Below are positions 7,581-15,791 of a DNA stretch of 42,122 bases, piece after piece; the first letter of the stretch is position 1, and each line of letters opens with the position of its first letter. This stretch comes from Rubrobacter sp. (GTDB taxonomy: Bacteria; Actinomycetota; Rubrobacteria; Rubrobacterales; Rubrobacteraceae), in contig JACCWD010000160.1 in assembly GCA_013697825.1 (NCBI GenBank), positions 1 through 42,122 of the forward strand, read 5' to 3'. The position numbers and the translations under genes are program-made. A model generated the notes under the pieces. That model searched no databases. It was not told the DNA's origin and saw nothing but the letters and a program-made list of their open reading frames with translations.

Positions 7581-8648
7581 TCATTCGTCCCGGAACACGA
7601 CGAGTTCTTCGAGGGGCCGCCTCGAACGCCGCTTCGGCGAGTCGCCCGATGCGTATCCGAGTGTGATGAGGGCGTGAGGGATGAGCCTCTCGTCGAGGTC
7701 GAGGCTTCGCGCGACTGTACGTGGAGTGAAGAGTGGGGCGCACATCCAGCTCGTATCGAGGCCGAGGCCGTACGCGGCGAGGAGCATGTTTTGGATCGCC
7801 GCCCCGAGAGACTGAACGGCCATCGTCTCCTCGTCGCGTTGTCGGCCCTCGTCGGGATATTCGTCGAGGTCTTCGAGATAAAGGCACGCGAGGACGAGGA
7901 CGGGCGCGTCGAGGAGGCGGCGGCGCGAGCCTTCGAGCCGCTTCTCGACGACCTCGGACGGCTGCCCGTCCATTTCGAGGTTCTCACGCCACGCCTCGCC
8001 CATCGCGTCGGCGAGTCGTTCTTTCGTCACCACCTTCTTCAAAACGGCGAACCGCCACGGCTGGCGCCCGTGCGGGGACGGCGCCCATCTCGCCGCTTCG
8101 AGGACGCGCTCGATGTGGTCGTCCGGCACTTCGCGGTCGAGGTACTTTCGCACGGATCTCCGCCCGAAGAGGGAGTCTTCGAGGCGGGGCGCGTCCGGCT
8201 CCCCGGCGGAGAGAGCGCCCCACGACGACGCCCTCTCGACGCGAATGGCGATGACGGGGTTCTCCTCGATCCGCATCCGCTCGTACTGGCGATACTTCCC
8301 CCGGAGGAGCTGAATGGCCGCTTCGTGTCCGTCGTCGCCCGGTTCGAGGAGTTCCGCCTCCCCCCGAACCATGACGAAGGCGAGGCGGCTCCAGTCCGAG
8401 TCGTCGTACCGGTCGGCGACGAGCGAGACCTCGGGGTTCTCGAGGATGTTCCGAACCCGTTTCAGCTTCTTCGCCCCCACCCCCTTCGGCTTCTCATCGA
8501 GGGCGATGAAGACGGTGCCCGGCTCGTACGCGAAGCACACCGGGATGGACTGCGGCCTCCCCTTCGCGTCGGCGGTGGCGAGGCGGGCGACCCTTTGGCG
8601 AACGAGGAAGCCCGCCTCCTCCGGCGAGAGCGGCGACCCGGCGCTCAC
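7581..8648 (-). CDS. PPOX/F420-binding domain fused to FbiB-C-like nitroreductase
   Basis: This is a 355-residue two-domain protein. Residues about 8-145 resemble the split-barrel F420-dependent PPOX family of Rv0121c type (VARLATADAKGRPQSIPVCF, NPEVSLVADRYDDSDWSRL). Residues about 158-350 are a nitroreductase closest to the C-terminal domain of mycobacterial FbiB (WAPSPHGRQPWRFAVL, then AWRENLEMDGQPSEVVEKRL, DAPVLVLACL, SLGAAIQNMLLAAYGLGLDTSW). The FbiB C-domain uses FMNH2 to reduce dehydro-F420-0 to F420-0. Since CofE is separate here (19966-20709), this fusion is the best candidate for that step. A stand-alone F420-dependent oxidoreductase is the alternative. The GTG start at 8648 overlaps the stop of a possible upstream small ORF (GTGA); the longer frame to 8834 has no homology. 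Confidence 0.85.
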   Translation of the reverse strand: MSAGSPLSPEEAGFLVRQRVARLATADAKGRPQSIPVCFAYEPGTVFIALDEKPKGVGAKKLKRVRNILENPEVSLVADRYDDSDWSRLAFVMVRGEAELLEPGDDGHEAAIQLLRGKYRQYERMRIEENPVIAIRVERASSWGALSAGEPDAPRLEDSLFGRRSVRKYLDREVPDDHIERVLEAARWAPSPHGRQPWRFAVLKKVVTKERLADAMGEAWRENLEMDGQPSEVVEKRLEGSRRRLLDAPVLVLACLYLEDLDEYPDEGRQRDEETMAVQSLGAAIQNMLLAAYGLGLDTSWMCAPLFTPRTVARSLDLDERLIPHALITLGYASGDSPKRRSRRPLEELVVFRDE

Positions 8649-8987
8649 CACGCGCCGACGGCTCCCCCGGCTCCCCTCCCACCGGAGGCCCGCCGTATCC
8701 ACGGTGAAGTCTCGGAGGCTTCGGTGGCGAGCCTCTCGGTGAACCCGGCGGCTTCGGACTCGAACCTTTCCGCCGATGAGCCTCTCACCTTCGGGAGGCC
8801 GCATCCGGGATCTCGGGTGGCTTCCTCCGGCCATCCTCCGACTCCGGGCGATTCGCCTTTCCGCATCCGTTCCTTCGCATCCGACGCTCTCATGAGGCCG
8901 GAGTTTACACTTCGGCGGCGAGCTTGGCGGGGGGCGGCCCGCACCGTCGGACTCGGGGATTGACGAGCGAGGTTCCCTCCCCGCCGC
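8649..8987 (-). other. Gap with one possible leaderless small ORF
   Basis: No recognisable gene fills these 339 bp. On the minus strand an ATG at 8893 opens an 82-residue frame ending at 8645, where its TGA overlaps the GTG of the nitroreductase fusion. A TAAACT box (8907-8902) lies 8 nt before that ATG. The peptide is rich in Gly, Ser, Arg and Glu and matches nothing I know, so it may be only a 5' leader. Confidence 0.3.
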
Positions 8988-9677
8988 TTAAAAGTTGAGC
9001 GTCTGTCCGACGCTGAGGACGTCCGGGTTGGCGAGTCCATTCGCCGAAGCGAGACCATCCATCGAGACACCGAGTTCGCCGGATATCTCATCGAGGGTGT
9101 CGCCGGACTGAACCGTGTACGTGCCGCCATCGCCGCCCGAACCGCTCATCTCGACGGAGCTTTCCGCGAACCCGCCGCCGCTGACGGTCTGGCTCTCGGT
9201 GTACGTCTGGAACCCGTCCGACGTGCCTTCGAAGCCCGTCGCCGCCGGAGCGACCGGAGCGGGAGCCGCCGGAGCCGGGGCCGCGGTCGTCGCCGGAGCC
9301 GCGCCGCCGACGGAGTAGTCGACGTAGTCAACGCCCGCGGCTGTGAGGCCGAGGTACTCCGCCGCTCCCTGCGAGAGGTCGAGTTCGCGGTCGCCCACGT
9401 ACGGGCCACGGTCGTTAACTACGACATCCACCGAACTGCCACCGTAGCTCACGGTGATCGGGGTTCCGAGCGGAAGCGTCTTGTGCGCCGCCGTGAAACC
9501 AGCCGGGTCGTACGTCTCACCGCTCGCCGTGGGATTGCCCGCGAAACCGGGACCGTACCACGACGCGAGCGTCGTGTCCGCCTTCGCCTCCGACGCGCCG
9601 ACCAGCGCGACGAGCATGGCTACGAGACCGACCAGAATAAACTTCGAATACCTCAAAAAACCGCTAGAAAGCGACAC
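8988..9677 (-). CDS. Secreted RlpA-like double-psi beta-barrel protein with C-terminal LysM
   Basis: The 229-residue exported protein has a signal peptide (about 1-33, hydrophobic FILVGLVAMLVALVG, cleavage after ASEAKA). It is followed by an RlpA-type double-psi beta-barrel (about 35-125: TLASWYGPGFAGNPTASGE, and NDRGPYVGDRELDLS holding the catalytic-type Asp). Next comes an Ala/Pro/Thr-rich linker (about 126-145), and finally a LysM domain (about 186-229: YTVQSGDTLDEISGELGVS). Such proteins bind peptidoglycan and can act as lytic transglycosylases. The GTG start at 9677 is preceded by GGAGGGGG. It is divergent from the HTH-TM-PASTA gene across a 295-bp spacer, which suggests shared control. 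Confidence 0.88.
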   Translation of the reverse strand: MSLSSGFLRYSKFILVGLVAMLVALVGASEAKADTTLASWYGPGFAGNPTASGETYDPAGFTAAHKTLPLGTPITVSYGGSSVDVVVNDRGPYVGDRELDLSQGAAEYLGLTAAGVDYVDYSVGGAAPATTAAPAPAAPAPVAPAATGFEGTSDGFQTYTESQTVSGGGFAESSVEMSGSGGDGGTYTVQSGDTLDEISGELGVSMDGLASANGLANPDVLSVGQTLNF

Positions 9678-9972
9678 GCATCCCCCTCCGTCAGCGTTAG
9701 CTCGACATTAACCTGTACTTGACTATCAACGTTTCAACGCCGGGGAGTATGCCGCATGAATATGGGAAATCAAGGCTTTTATCGCGTTTATCACGCCATG
9801 ATAATTAACATGGTGGAATAGCCGCGCTCGCTTAGTGGCGCGCTCGCGGCGCTCATTCCCAAAAAGCCCGTATATGCGGCGGATATGCGCGGAGCTGCGG
9901 AGTCGCGGAGCGATATGCTAACATTCACGCGAGCCAAGAATTGTTACGAAAATATTACGATGATAAAGGAGA
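9678..9972. promoter_or_regulatory. Divergent control region of rlpA-like and HTH-PASTA genes
   Basis: The spacer is less GC-rich than its flanks in the parts near each gene. Visible symmetric elements are CCATG-N8-CATGG (9796-9813) and GTTAGCTCGACATTAAC (9696-9712, 4-bp arms). The minus strand also has CGTTG-AAA-CGTTG as a direct repeat (9727-9739). A minus-strand TTGATT-N16-CATACT could be the rlpA promoter. On the plus side AAAGGAGA directly precedes the regulator ATG. Which element is bound is unknown. Confidence 0.4.
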
Positions 9973-10971
9973 ATGGCGATCTATTCGGTAGATGAGGCGA
10001 GCGAGCAACTCGGGATACCCCGCCCGACCCTCTACCGGTACTTGAGGGAATATTCGATCCCAAGCGCCAAGAAATCCGGTCGTATCTCGATCCCGGAGGA
10101 CTCCTTCGAGAAGATCCGGCACGCCCGCGACCTCCACAAGGAGGGCCTCGGGACGGGGGCGGTCCGGATGAGGCTGAGCGGAACCGCCGAACCGGTCGCC
10201 GACACTGGGGAGATCGCGTTGAAACTCGACCGCTTGTCGAGGGATCTCGAAACATTTAAAGGCGACCCTAAAGCTCTGGAAGAGGCTTCATCCCCGCACG
10301 CGCTTCGCACGATCCTCGCCCGCCAGAGCCTCCTCATCTCGGCCGTCTTCAACCTCACCGAGATGGTCGAGACCCTTCTCCGCTCGACCGGGCAACCGAG
10401 GCGGCCCGACTTCGAGGACGGGCCGGAGCTGCGGGAGCCGAACGTCGCGACCGGAATCGGGGGTTCGGGGACGAGGCTCGCGAGGTCGCATCCGGTCGGG
10501 CATACGATCCGCCTCTCCGCGTCATCGGATTCCCCGAGGGTCACACGCTCGGAGCGGAGGGCCGAGAGGGAGTTCGGTTCCCTCGCAAAGAGGAGGCGGA
10601 AGGGGGCCATCGTCGCGGCGGCGGCGCTCGCCGCGATCGTCATACTCGCCGTGCTTCTTTTTTCTTTGGCCGGGTCTTCCTCCGACGCCGAGGGGGACGC
10701 GGCTCCGCAAGCCGACACCCGGCGGGAGATACAAGTCCCGGATCTCTCCGACCTCACATACCCGGAGGCCGAGTCCCGCCTCGACGAAGCCGGCCTCGCC
10801 ATCGAGGAGCGCGAATCGCGCGAAGGCGAAGTCGTCGGCCAAAACCCGGAAGCGGGGGAAGAAGCGAGCGAAGGCGACACCGTCTCCGTCACCCTCGACA
10901 GCGACGGCGAAGACACCGAATCATCCGGAGCCTCGCAATACGGCAACGACGAGTTCGAGTTCACGGAATAG
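9973..10971 (+). CDS. Membrane-anchored HTH regulator with extracytoplasmic PASTA domain
   Basis: The 332-residue protein combines three parts rarely seen together. Residues 1-70 form a MerR-type winged helix-turn-helix (YSVDEASEQLGIPRPTLYRY then LREYSIPSAKKSGRISIPED). Residues about 80-140 are helical and may dimerise. A basic stop (KRRRK, 206-210) precedes one transmembrane helix (211-233). Residues about 254-309 are a single PASTA domain (VPDLSDLTYPEAESRLDEAG, then VVGQNPEAGEEASEGDTVSV), and an acidic tail follows. PASTA domains bind peptidoglycan fragments or beta-lactams in PknB and PBPs. Topology predicts DNA binding inside and PASTA outside, as in CadC or ToxR one-component regulators. 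The divergent RlpA-LysM gene is the obvious target. Function is inferred from architecture. Confidence 0.85.
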   Translation: MAIYSVDEASEQLGIPRPTLYRYLREYSIPSAKKSGRISIPEDSFEKIRHARDLHKEGLGTGAVRMRLSGTAEPVADTGEIALKLDRLSRDLETFKGDPKALEEASSPHALRTILARQSLLISAVFNLTEMVETLLRSTGQPRRPDFEDGPELREPNVATGIGGSGTRLARSHPVGHTIRLSASSDSPRVTRSERRAEREFGSLAKRRRKGAIVAAAALAAIVILAVLLFSLAGSSSDAEGDAAPQADTRREIQVPDLSDLTYPEAESRLDEAGLAIEERESREGEVVGQNPEAGEEASEGDTVSVTLDSDGEDTESSGASQYGNDEFEFTE

Positions 10972-10972
10972 C

Positions 10973-11007
10973 GGCTACGCTTTCGGCTACGCTTTCGGCT
11001 ACGCTGC
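10973..11007. repeat. Three tandem copies of a 12-bp unit
   Basis: GGCTACGCTTTC is repeated head to tail nearly three times just after the stop codon of the HTH-PASTA gene. The third copy is altered (GGCTACGCTGC). It is short and noncoding, and could be slippage-prone. Confidence 0.7.
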
Positions 11008-11198
11008 GCACGCGCTTCGCGCTTTTAGCCGTCAGCAAAAACGAAAAGCCGCATACCCGGACGACGCTTCGCAACTCGTCCGAACGTGCGGCTGCTTCTC
11101 CGAAGGGCGAGTCGTCGAAGCCGCCTCCGATGCCTCCACCCGATGAACTCGAGCGGAAAGGCGAAAGTATCCGGGCAAAGAAAGTCGGGAGCGCACCG

Positions 11199-11241
11199 AC
11201 TCCCGAAACGAGCGAAGCGAAGTGGCTCCCGACTCCCCACA
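11199..11241. repeat. Family C intergenic repeat
   Basis: CCGACTCCCGAAACGAGCGA is followed by AGCGAAGTGGCTCCCGACTC and CCC. The copy at 5520-5575 differs at only a few positions. It lies downstream of the glyoxalase gene (minus strand) and may overlap its transcript end. The rest of 11008-11249 contains no gene I can support. Confidence 0.6.
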
Positions 11242-11249
11242 CTCGGTAT

Positions 11250-11669
11250 TTATTGCGTGAGGTTTCCGACCTTCATGGTTCCGCGTTCGAGGAGTTCGAT
11301 TCGGTATCCGTCCGGGTCGACGATGAAGGAGATGTGGTAGTCGTGGCCGCCGACGGTCATCGTCTTCGGGTCGAGGGCGACTTCGACTCCTTGCTTTTTC
11401 AGTTCGTCCACCGTGCCTTCGAGGTCGTCCACGGTGAAGGCGACGTGGGAGTATCCGTCGCCCATCTCGTATGGTTCGGTTTGCTCGTGGTTGTGGGTGA
11501 GCTCGAGCATCGGCTCGGAGGCGTCCTCCTCCATCGCGAAGAAATAGTTCGAGGCGGTGTCGAAGTGCATCTCCCCCACCTTCTTCATCCCGAGCTTGTT
11601 CACGTAGAAATCCGTGCTTCGCTCCGGGTCGAGGATGCGGTAGCAAGTGTGGATGTACGTCGCGGCCAT
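11250..11669 (-). CDS. gloA: Lactoylglutathione lyase-like glyoxalase I
   Basis: This 139-residue vicinal-oxygen-chelate protein has two betaalphabetabetabeta modules. The four metal ligands of glyoxalase I are in place: His7 (IHTCYRILD), Glu56 (PMLELTHNH), His75 (GYSHVAF) and Glu125 (YRIELLE). The FYVNKLGMKKV and FIVDPDGYRIELLERG blocks are typical. Glyoxalase I isomerises the thiol adduct of methylglyoxal. In actinobacteria the thiol may be mycothiol or another one rather than glutathione, so the cofactor is open. The ATG at 11669 has GGAAGGAG upstream. Confidence 0.9.
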   Translation of the reverse strand: MAATYIHTCYRILDPERSTDFYVNKLGMKKVGEMHFDTASNYFFAMEEDASEPMLELTHNHEQTEPYEMGDGYSHVAFTVDDLEGTVDELKKQGVEVALDPKTMTVGGHDYHISFIVDPDGYRIELLERGTMKVGNLTQ

Positions 11670-11712
11670 GCCTCTCCTTCCAGTCTCTTTCCCATGACGC
11701 CCACAGTATAAA

Positions 11713-12684
11713 TTAATCGAAGAGCTTCGCGGAGAGCCGAAGACGAGCCTCCGCCTCCGAGGCGAGCCGCTCCACGAGTTCCCCCGCCGACGGAACGTCG
11801 GAAATCAAGCCGACCGACTGCCCGGCGTAAATATAGTTCTCGGAGAAGTCCCCCATCTCGCGAGCTTCGCGCAAGTCCTCTTTCGCCCCGGCGAGATTCT
11901 CCGAGAGTTCATCCTCCCGGCCATGCCACCGATTCGTGAAGTCGTTTCGGAGGGCGCGTCCGGGGAACTCCTCGAGCCACGGTATTCCCTGTGCGAGATC
12001 GAAGACGCGGGTGTGAACCGTGGCGGTCTCATCGCTTTCGAGGAGGCGTCGCTTTGCCGAGTCCGAACCGAGGGATTCCTTCGTCGCGCAAAAACGGGTG
12101 CCGATCCACGCTCCGGCGCCGCCCATCGCGAGGACTCCGGCGACGCCTCGCCCACTCCCGATGCCGCCCGCCGCGACGACGGGGGTTCCGGCCTCCTCGC
12201 CGATTTCCAAAACCCTTTGCAAAAGCACCGTCGTCCCGACCGATCCGGTATGCCCGCCCGCGTCCGTTCCCTGCGCGACGAGGATGTCCACCCCCGCTTC
12301 GACGGCCTCGACGGCTCGCTCCGCGTTTTGAACTTGACTCATCACGACGGCTCCGGCCTCGCGGCATTTCTCGACGTATGGAGCCGGGTTTCCGAACGAG
12401 AGCGACACGGCGGCGGGCTTCTCTTCGAGGACGGCGTCGAGGAGTTCGGGGCGGTTTTCGAGCGACCATGACATGAGGCCGAAGCCGAAGGTGCTGGATT
12501 TTCGGGCGACGTCGGCTTGCGCGGAGATGTCCTTTATGTCCGCCGAGCCTCCGGCGGCGATCATACCGAACGCTCCCGCCGCGCTCACGGCTCCGGCGAG
12601 TTCCCCGCCCGACCATCCGGCCATCGGCGCGGAGATTATGGGGTGTCGTATGTTCAAAATACGAGTGAGTTCCGTGGAGATCAT
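11713..12684 (-). CDS. Nitronate monooxygenase family FMN protein
   Basis: This 323-residue TIM-barrel FMN enzyme belongs to the 2-nitropropane dioxygenase family. It begins ILNIRHPIISAPMAGWSGGE and has the FMN-binding segments DILVAQGTDAGGHTG and PVVAAGGIGSGRGVAG, followed by GAWIGTRFCATKES. Family members oxidise propionate 3-nitronate and other nitronates, or act as enoyl reductases, so the precise substrate is uncertain. The ATG at 12684 follows GGAGGAAGCC; an upstream in-frame start (12708) lacks such a site. It is transcribed in the same direction as the sulfate operon, 84 bp after the TauE/SafE gene, and may be its last member. Confidence 0.85.
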   Translation of the reverse strand: MISTELTRILNIRHPIISAPMAGWSGGELAGAVSAAGAFGMIAAGGSADIKDISAQADVARKSSTFGFGLMSWSLENRPELLDAVLEEKPAAVSLSFGNPAPYVEKCREAGAVVMSQVQNAERAVEAVEAGVDILVAQGTDAGGHTGSVGTTVLLQRVLEIGEEAGTPVVAAGGIGSGRGVAGVLAMGGAGAWIGTRFCATKESLGSDSAKRRLLESDETATVHTRVFDLAQGIPWLEEFPGRALRNDFTNRWHGREDELSENLAGAKEDLREAREMGDFSENYIYAGQSVGLISDVPSAGELVERLASEAEARLRLSAKLFD

Positions 12685-12768
12685 GGCTTCCTCCGTCCAT
12701 AGTTTCACGACAGCTTAATTCGTCGGAGAGCCGGAGGGGAGGAAAGGAGTCACCGCCCGGACGAAATA

Positions 12769-13590
12769 CTATGAAAGAAGCAACCGCGTCCCGACGAAGA
12801 TGAGCGTCACGGCGAGTATGACCTTGAGCGGCTTGCCCGGCAGCCACGGCGCGAGGACGCTCCCCGCGAGAACCCCCGGTATGCCGCCGAGGAGGAGCGA
12901 GCCGACGAGCGAGAAGTCCACGTTCCCTTGCGTCATATGCGCGATGCCCGTCGCAAGCGAGAGGACCGTCGCGTGCGCGATGTCGGTTCCGACGACGACC
13001 GAGGGCGCGATCGGGTAAAGAAGCAAAAGTATGACCGCCATGACGCTTCCCGACCCGATGGACGTGAGGCCGACGAGATATCCGCCGAAGGCTCCGAAGA
13101 CGACAGTGTATATGCGCCGTTTCGCGCTCATGCGGGACTTCCCGTCCCAGCCGCCGCTTCCGATGGCGTCGTTCTCGCCCCGCTCGGGCATGAAGAAGTT
13201 CCGGTATATGAGCGAGAGGCCGACTATGACGAGGGTGACGGCGATGACGGTGATCATGATCGAACGCACCATCTCCTCGTCGTACGACCTTTTTATCCAC
13301 TCGAGCGTCGCCACCCCGAGCAAACTCGCCGGAATGCTCCCGAGTCCGAGAAAGATGGCGAGCTCGAGGTTTATGGAACGCTGGCGGTAATGCTGCAAAG
13401 AACCCGTCATCTTCGTGACGGTCGCGTATATCATGTCGGTGCCGATGGCGGTCGGGGCGGGAAGCCCCATCCCCACCACGAGATACGGTGTCATGAGCGA
13501 GCCACCCCCCACCCCCGTCAAGCCAATGAGGAACCCGACGAGAAGCCCGACGAGGGTCGGGGAGGAAGTGAGGAACTCACCGAGATTCAA
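12769..13590 (-). CDS. TauE/SafE family membrane permease, probable sulfur oxyanion transporter
   Basis: The 273-residue protein has about eight hydrophobic helices and the duplicated TauE/SafE signature: [20 protein letters not shown] in the first half and [18 protein letters not shown] in the second. Members move sulfite, sulfoacetate, sulfate or other organic anions. The TTG start (13590-13588) overlaps the cysC stop as TTGA, so translation is probably coupled. Its place at the end of the sulfate-assimilation operon, in a window with no CysTWA transporter, argues for sulfate uptake or for export of excess sulfite. Direction cannot be told from sequence. Confidence 0.85.
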   Translation of the reverse strand: MNLGEFLTSSPTLVGLLVGFLIGLTGVGGGSLMTPYLVVGMGLPAPTAIGTDMIYATVTKMTGSLQHYRQRSINLELAIFLGLGSIPASLLGVATLEWIKRSYDEEMVRSIMITVIAVTLVIVGLSLIYRNFFMPERGENDAIGSGGWDGKSRMSAKRRIYTVVFGAFGGYLVGLTSIGSGSVMAVILLLLYPIAPSVVVGTDIAHATVLSLATGIAHMTQGNVDFSLVGSLLLGGIPGVLAGSVLAPWLPGKPLKVILAVTLIFVGTRLLLS

Positions 13591-14159
13591 GCGCGATCGT
13601 ACGCCTCCACACGGCGCAGATACCCGTAGTGCTCGAGGAACTCGACGACGCGGCGCGCGCTCTCGCTCGGCTCCTCTTCGTCGGTGCGGATGTGGAGCTC
13701 GGGCGCGGCGGGAGCCTCGTACGGATCGGAAACCCCGGTGAACTGCGGGATCTCACCGGAATACGCCTTCTTGTAAAGCCCCTTCACATCCCTCTCGGCG
13801 CACACCTCCACCGGAGCGTCGATGAATACCTCGATGAAGTCCTCCCCGATGTCCTCCCGAACCCGATCCCGAACCTCCTTGAACGGGGAAATAGCCGAGA
13901 CGATCACACCCACGCCGTTCCGCGTAAGCAAGTTCGCAACGAACCCGATGCGAAGGACGTTCGTGTCCCGATCCTCACGCGAGAACCCGAGCCCTTTCGA
14001 CAAATTCGTCCTCACGATGTCCCCGTCGAGGACTTCGACCCCGCCGAGGCGGTCACGCAACTCCCGCTCGACGATCTCCGCGATGGTCGTCTTCCCGGCG
14101 CCCGAAAGCCCCGTGAACCACAACGTGAACCCACGACCGAACCTCATGTTGTTATCCAT
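13587..14159 (-). CDS. cysC: Adenylylsulfate (APS) kinase
   Basis: The enzyme phosphorylates APS to PAPS. The 190-residue chain has the P-loop GLSGAGKTT near the N-terminus, [20 protein letters not shown] for APS binding, then NVLRIGFVA, and the lid region [20 protein letters not shown]. The start at 14159 is chosen because AGGAGG lies 6 nt upstream; the in-frame ATG at 14165 is too close to that site. It lies 50 bp after sat and overlaps the permease gene. Because the CysH encoded here is of the APS type, PAPS may serve sulfation rather than reduction, or both routes may run. Confidence 0.94.
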   Translation of the reverse strand: MDNNMRFGRGFTLWFTGLSGAGKTTIAEIVERELRDRLGGVEVLDGDIVRTNLSKGLGFSREDRDTNVLRIGFVANLLTRNGVGVIVSAISPFKEVRDRVREDIGEDFIEVFIDAPVEVCAERDVKGLYKKAYSGEIPQFTGVSDPYEAPAAPELHIRTDEEEPSESARRVVEFLEHYGYLRRVEAYDRA

Positions 14160-14208
14160 CTTCATCCTCCTGGCTTTCGGTTTTTTGCTTCGTTTTTTGC
14201 TTCGCCGT

Positions 14209-15426
14209 TTATTTGCTCGGGTAGTTTCTCGGCTGCTTTATCGTCTTCTCTTCGTCGCGAAGACCTTGTATGAGAACCTCGATCACCTCGGGCCGCGAGA
14301 ACTCCGGCGGCGGGTACTCGCCCCGCGAAAGCATCTCCCGAACCTTCGTCCCACTCAGGAAAACCTGCTCCTCGGGGGAGCTCGGCGTCGTCTTCGTCGT
14401 CGCCATCTGCATGGTGCGCTTGCACCAAAACGCATGCTCGTACTTGAGCGGAAGTATGCCGAGCTCGTCCTCGGTGAACTCCTCGAAGATGTGCTGCGCG
14501 TCATACGTGCCGTAATAACTTCCGACCCCCGCGTGATCCCGCCCGACGATGAAGTGCGTGCATCCATAGTTCTTCCGGCACATCGCATGGAACACCGCCT
14601 CCCGAGGCCCGGCGTACCGCATGGCCGCCGGAAACACCGCGAGCGAGACCCGGTTCTTCGGGAAATATCGGTCGAGGATGACCTCGTACGACTTCATCCG
14701 AACCGGAGCCGAAATATCGTCGGACTTCGTCTCCCCCACGAGCGGATTGAGAAGAAGTCCGTCCACGATTTCCAAAGCGCTTTTCTGAATATACTCATGC
14801 GCCCGATGCACCGGGTTCCTCGTCTGGAAACCCACAACGGTCTTCCACCCCTTCTCGGCAAAGACCTCGCGAAGCTCCGAAGGCTCGAAATAATACTCCG
14901 GGAACGGCCTCGCGTTCGGCTCGTCCTCAATCAGCGAAACCTCGCCGCCGAGGAGGACGTCGCCTTGCCGGTAAACAGCCGCGACTCCGGGGTGGCCCCC
15001 GTCGTCCGTCCGGTACACGTTCTTCGCCTCGCGCTTCTTGTCATAGGAAAACTTGTCTTCGACGCGCATCGTCGCCACGATGCGGCCGTCGCCGTCGGCG
15101 AGGGCGACATCATCACCTTCGGAGATGGAGGACGCTTCCTCTTCGGAGGCGGAGAGCGTGATCGGGATGCTCCATACGTTGCCGTCTTTGAGGCGCATCG
15201 TCTCGACGACAGACTCGTAATCCTCGCGGCCCATGAAACCGGAGATCGGGGAGAATACCCCGGTGGAGATCATTTCGAGATCGGAAAGTTGCCGCGGCCC
15301 GACGACTATTTTCTGGAAGCCGCGAGCTTGCTCACGACGCTCCTCGCGCTCCCCCTCGGGAACGCGGCGGTTTATGAGTTCGCCGCCGTGCGGGGCGATG
15401 GTCTGCCACTTCGAATCCACGGTCAT
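14209..15426 (-). CDS. sat: ATP sulfurylase, homo-oligomeric type
   Basis: This 405-residue enzyme activates sulfate with ATP to APS and pyrophosphate, the first step of assimilation. Active-site motifs are present: [16 protein letters not shown] (QxRNPxHxxH), [17 protein letters not shown], and [14 protein letters not shown]. The C-terminal cluster-linked segment [14 protein letters not shown] is also seen. ATG 15426-15424 overlaps the stop of the upstream small gene (ATGA), and GGGGG lies about 7 nt upstream, which decides against the longer frame reaching 15561. The length fits stand-alone Sat without a fused kinase. Confidence 0.95.
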   Translation of the reverse strand: MTVDSKWQTIAPHGGELINRRVPEGEREERREQARGFQKIVVGPRQLSDLEMISTGVFSPISGFMGREDYESVVETMRLKDGNVWSIPITLSASEEEASSISEGDDVALADGDGRIVATMRVEDKFSYDKKREAKNVYRTDDGGHPGVAAVYRQGDVLLGGEVSLIEDEPNARPFPEYYFEPSELREVFAEKGWKTVVGFQTRNPVHRAHEYIQKSALEIVDGLLLNPLVGETKSDDISAPVRMKSYEVILDRYFPKNRVSLAVFPAAMRYAGPREAVFHAMCRKNYGCTHFIVGRDHAGVGSYYGTYDAQHIFEEFTEDELGILPLKYEHAFWCKRTMQMATTKTTPSSPEEQVFLSGTKVREMLSRGEYPPPEFSRPEVIEVLIQGLRDEEKTIKQPRNYPSK

Positions 15427-15791
15427 CCACATACCCCCGTCGTCGCGAGTTCGTTGTCGTATTCGGCGTCGGAAGAAGTTTGGGCCGCTCCCGCCCGCCG
15501 CCTCACGCGCCCGGCGAGGCCGTCGGCAAAGTGGCTCCACGGCCTCTCGCCCACCACCCAAAGCCTCGCCTCGCCCGCATTCCCTCGGGCGATCGCAAGA
15601 AATCTATCATACTCCACACCCGCCGCTTCGAGGTCTTCCCCCCATTGCTCCCAAAGATACTCGGCAATGAAGGCAGCGTCGTTCACGGTTCGGGAGCCTT
15701 TCTTCGGGGATGCTTCGAGCGCCGTGCGGGCGCGATCCTTTATCTCCGTCGGCTCTTCGGGAAGGTGCATACGTTCATCCATTGCTCGCAA
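15423..15791 (-). CDS. Conserved-looking small protein of unknown function in the sulfate operon
   Basis: I do not recognise the family. The protein has 122 residues if it starts at TTG 15791 (GTGAGG sits 6 nt upstream, and the start lies one codon after the stop of the FrhB-like gene), or 119 from ATG 15782. A charged N-terminal region is followed by [20 protein letters not shown], then [20 protein letters not shown] and [15 protein letters not shown]. It has one cysteine near the C-terminus and no signal peptide or membrane helix. Its stop overlaps the sat start as ATGA. Tight packing between the FrhB-like subunit and Sat suggests a role in the same pathway, perhaps as an accessory or regulatory protein. 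Confidence 0.7.
   Translation of the reverse strand: MRAMDERMHLPEEPTEIKDRARTALEASPKKGSRTVNDAAFIAEYLWEQWGEDLEAAGVEYDRFLAIARGNAGEARLWVVGERPWSHFADGLAGRVRRRAGAAQTSSDAEYDNELATTGVCG

Noticed and set aside
9678-9860. A c-di-AMP (ydaO-type) riboswitch upstream of the RlpA-LysM gene
   Set aside because: These riboswitches often precede such genes in actinobacteria, so I looked for the conserved core, but the leader lacks the expected conserved GC-rich loops and is short.
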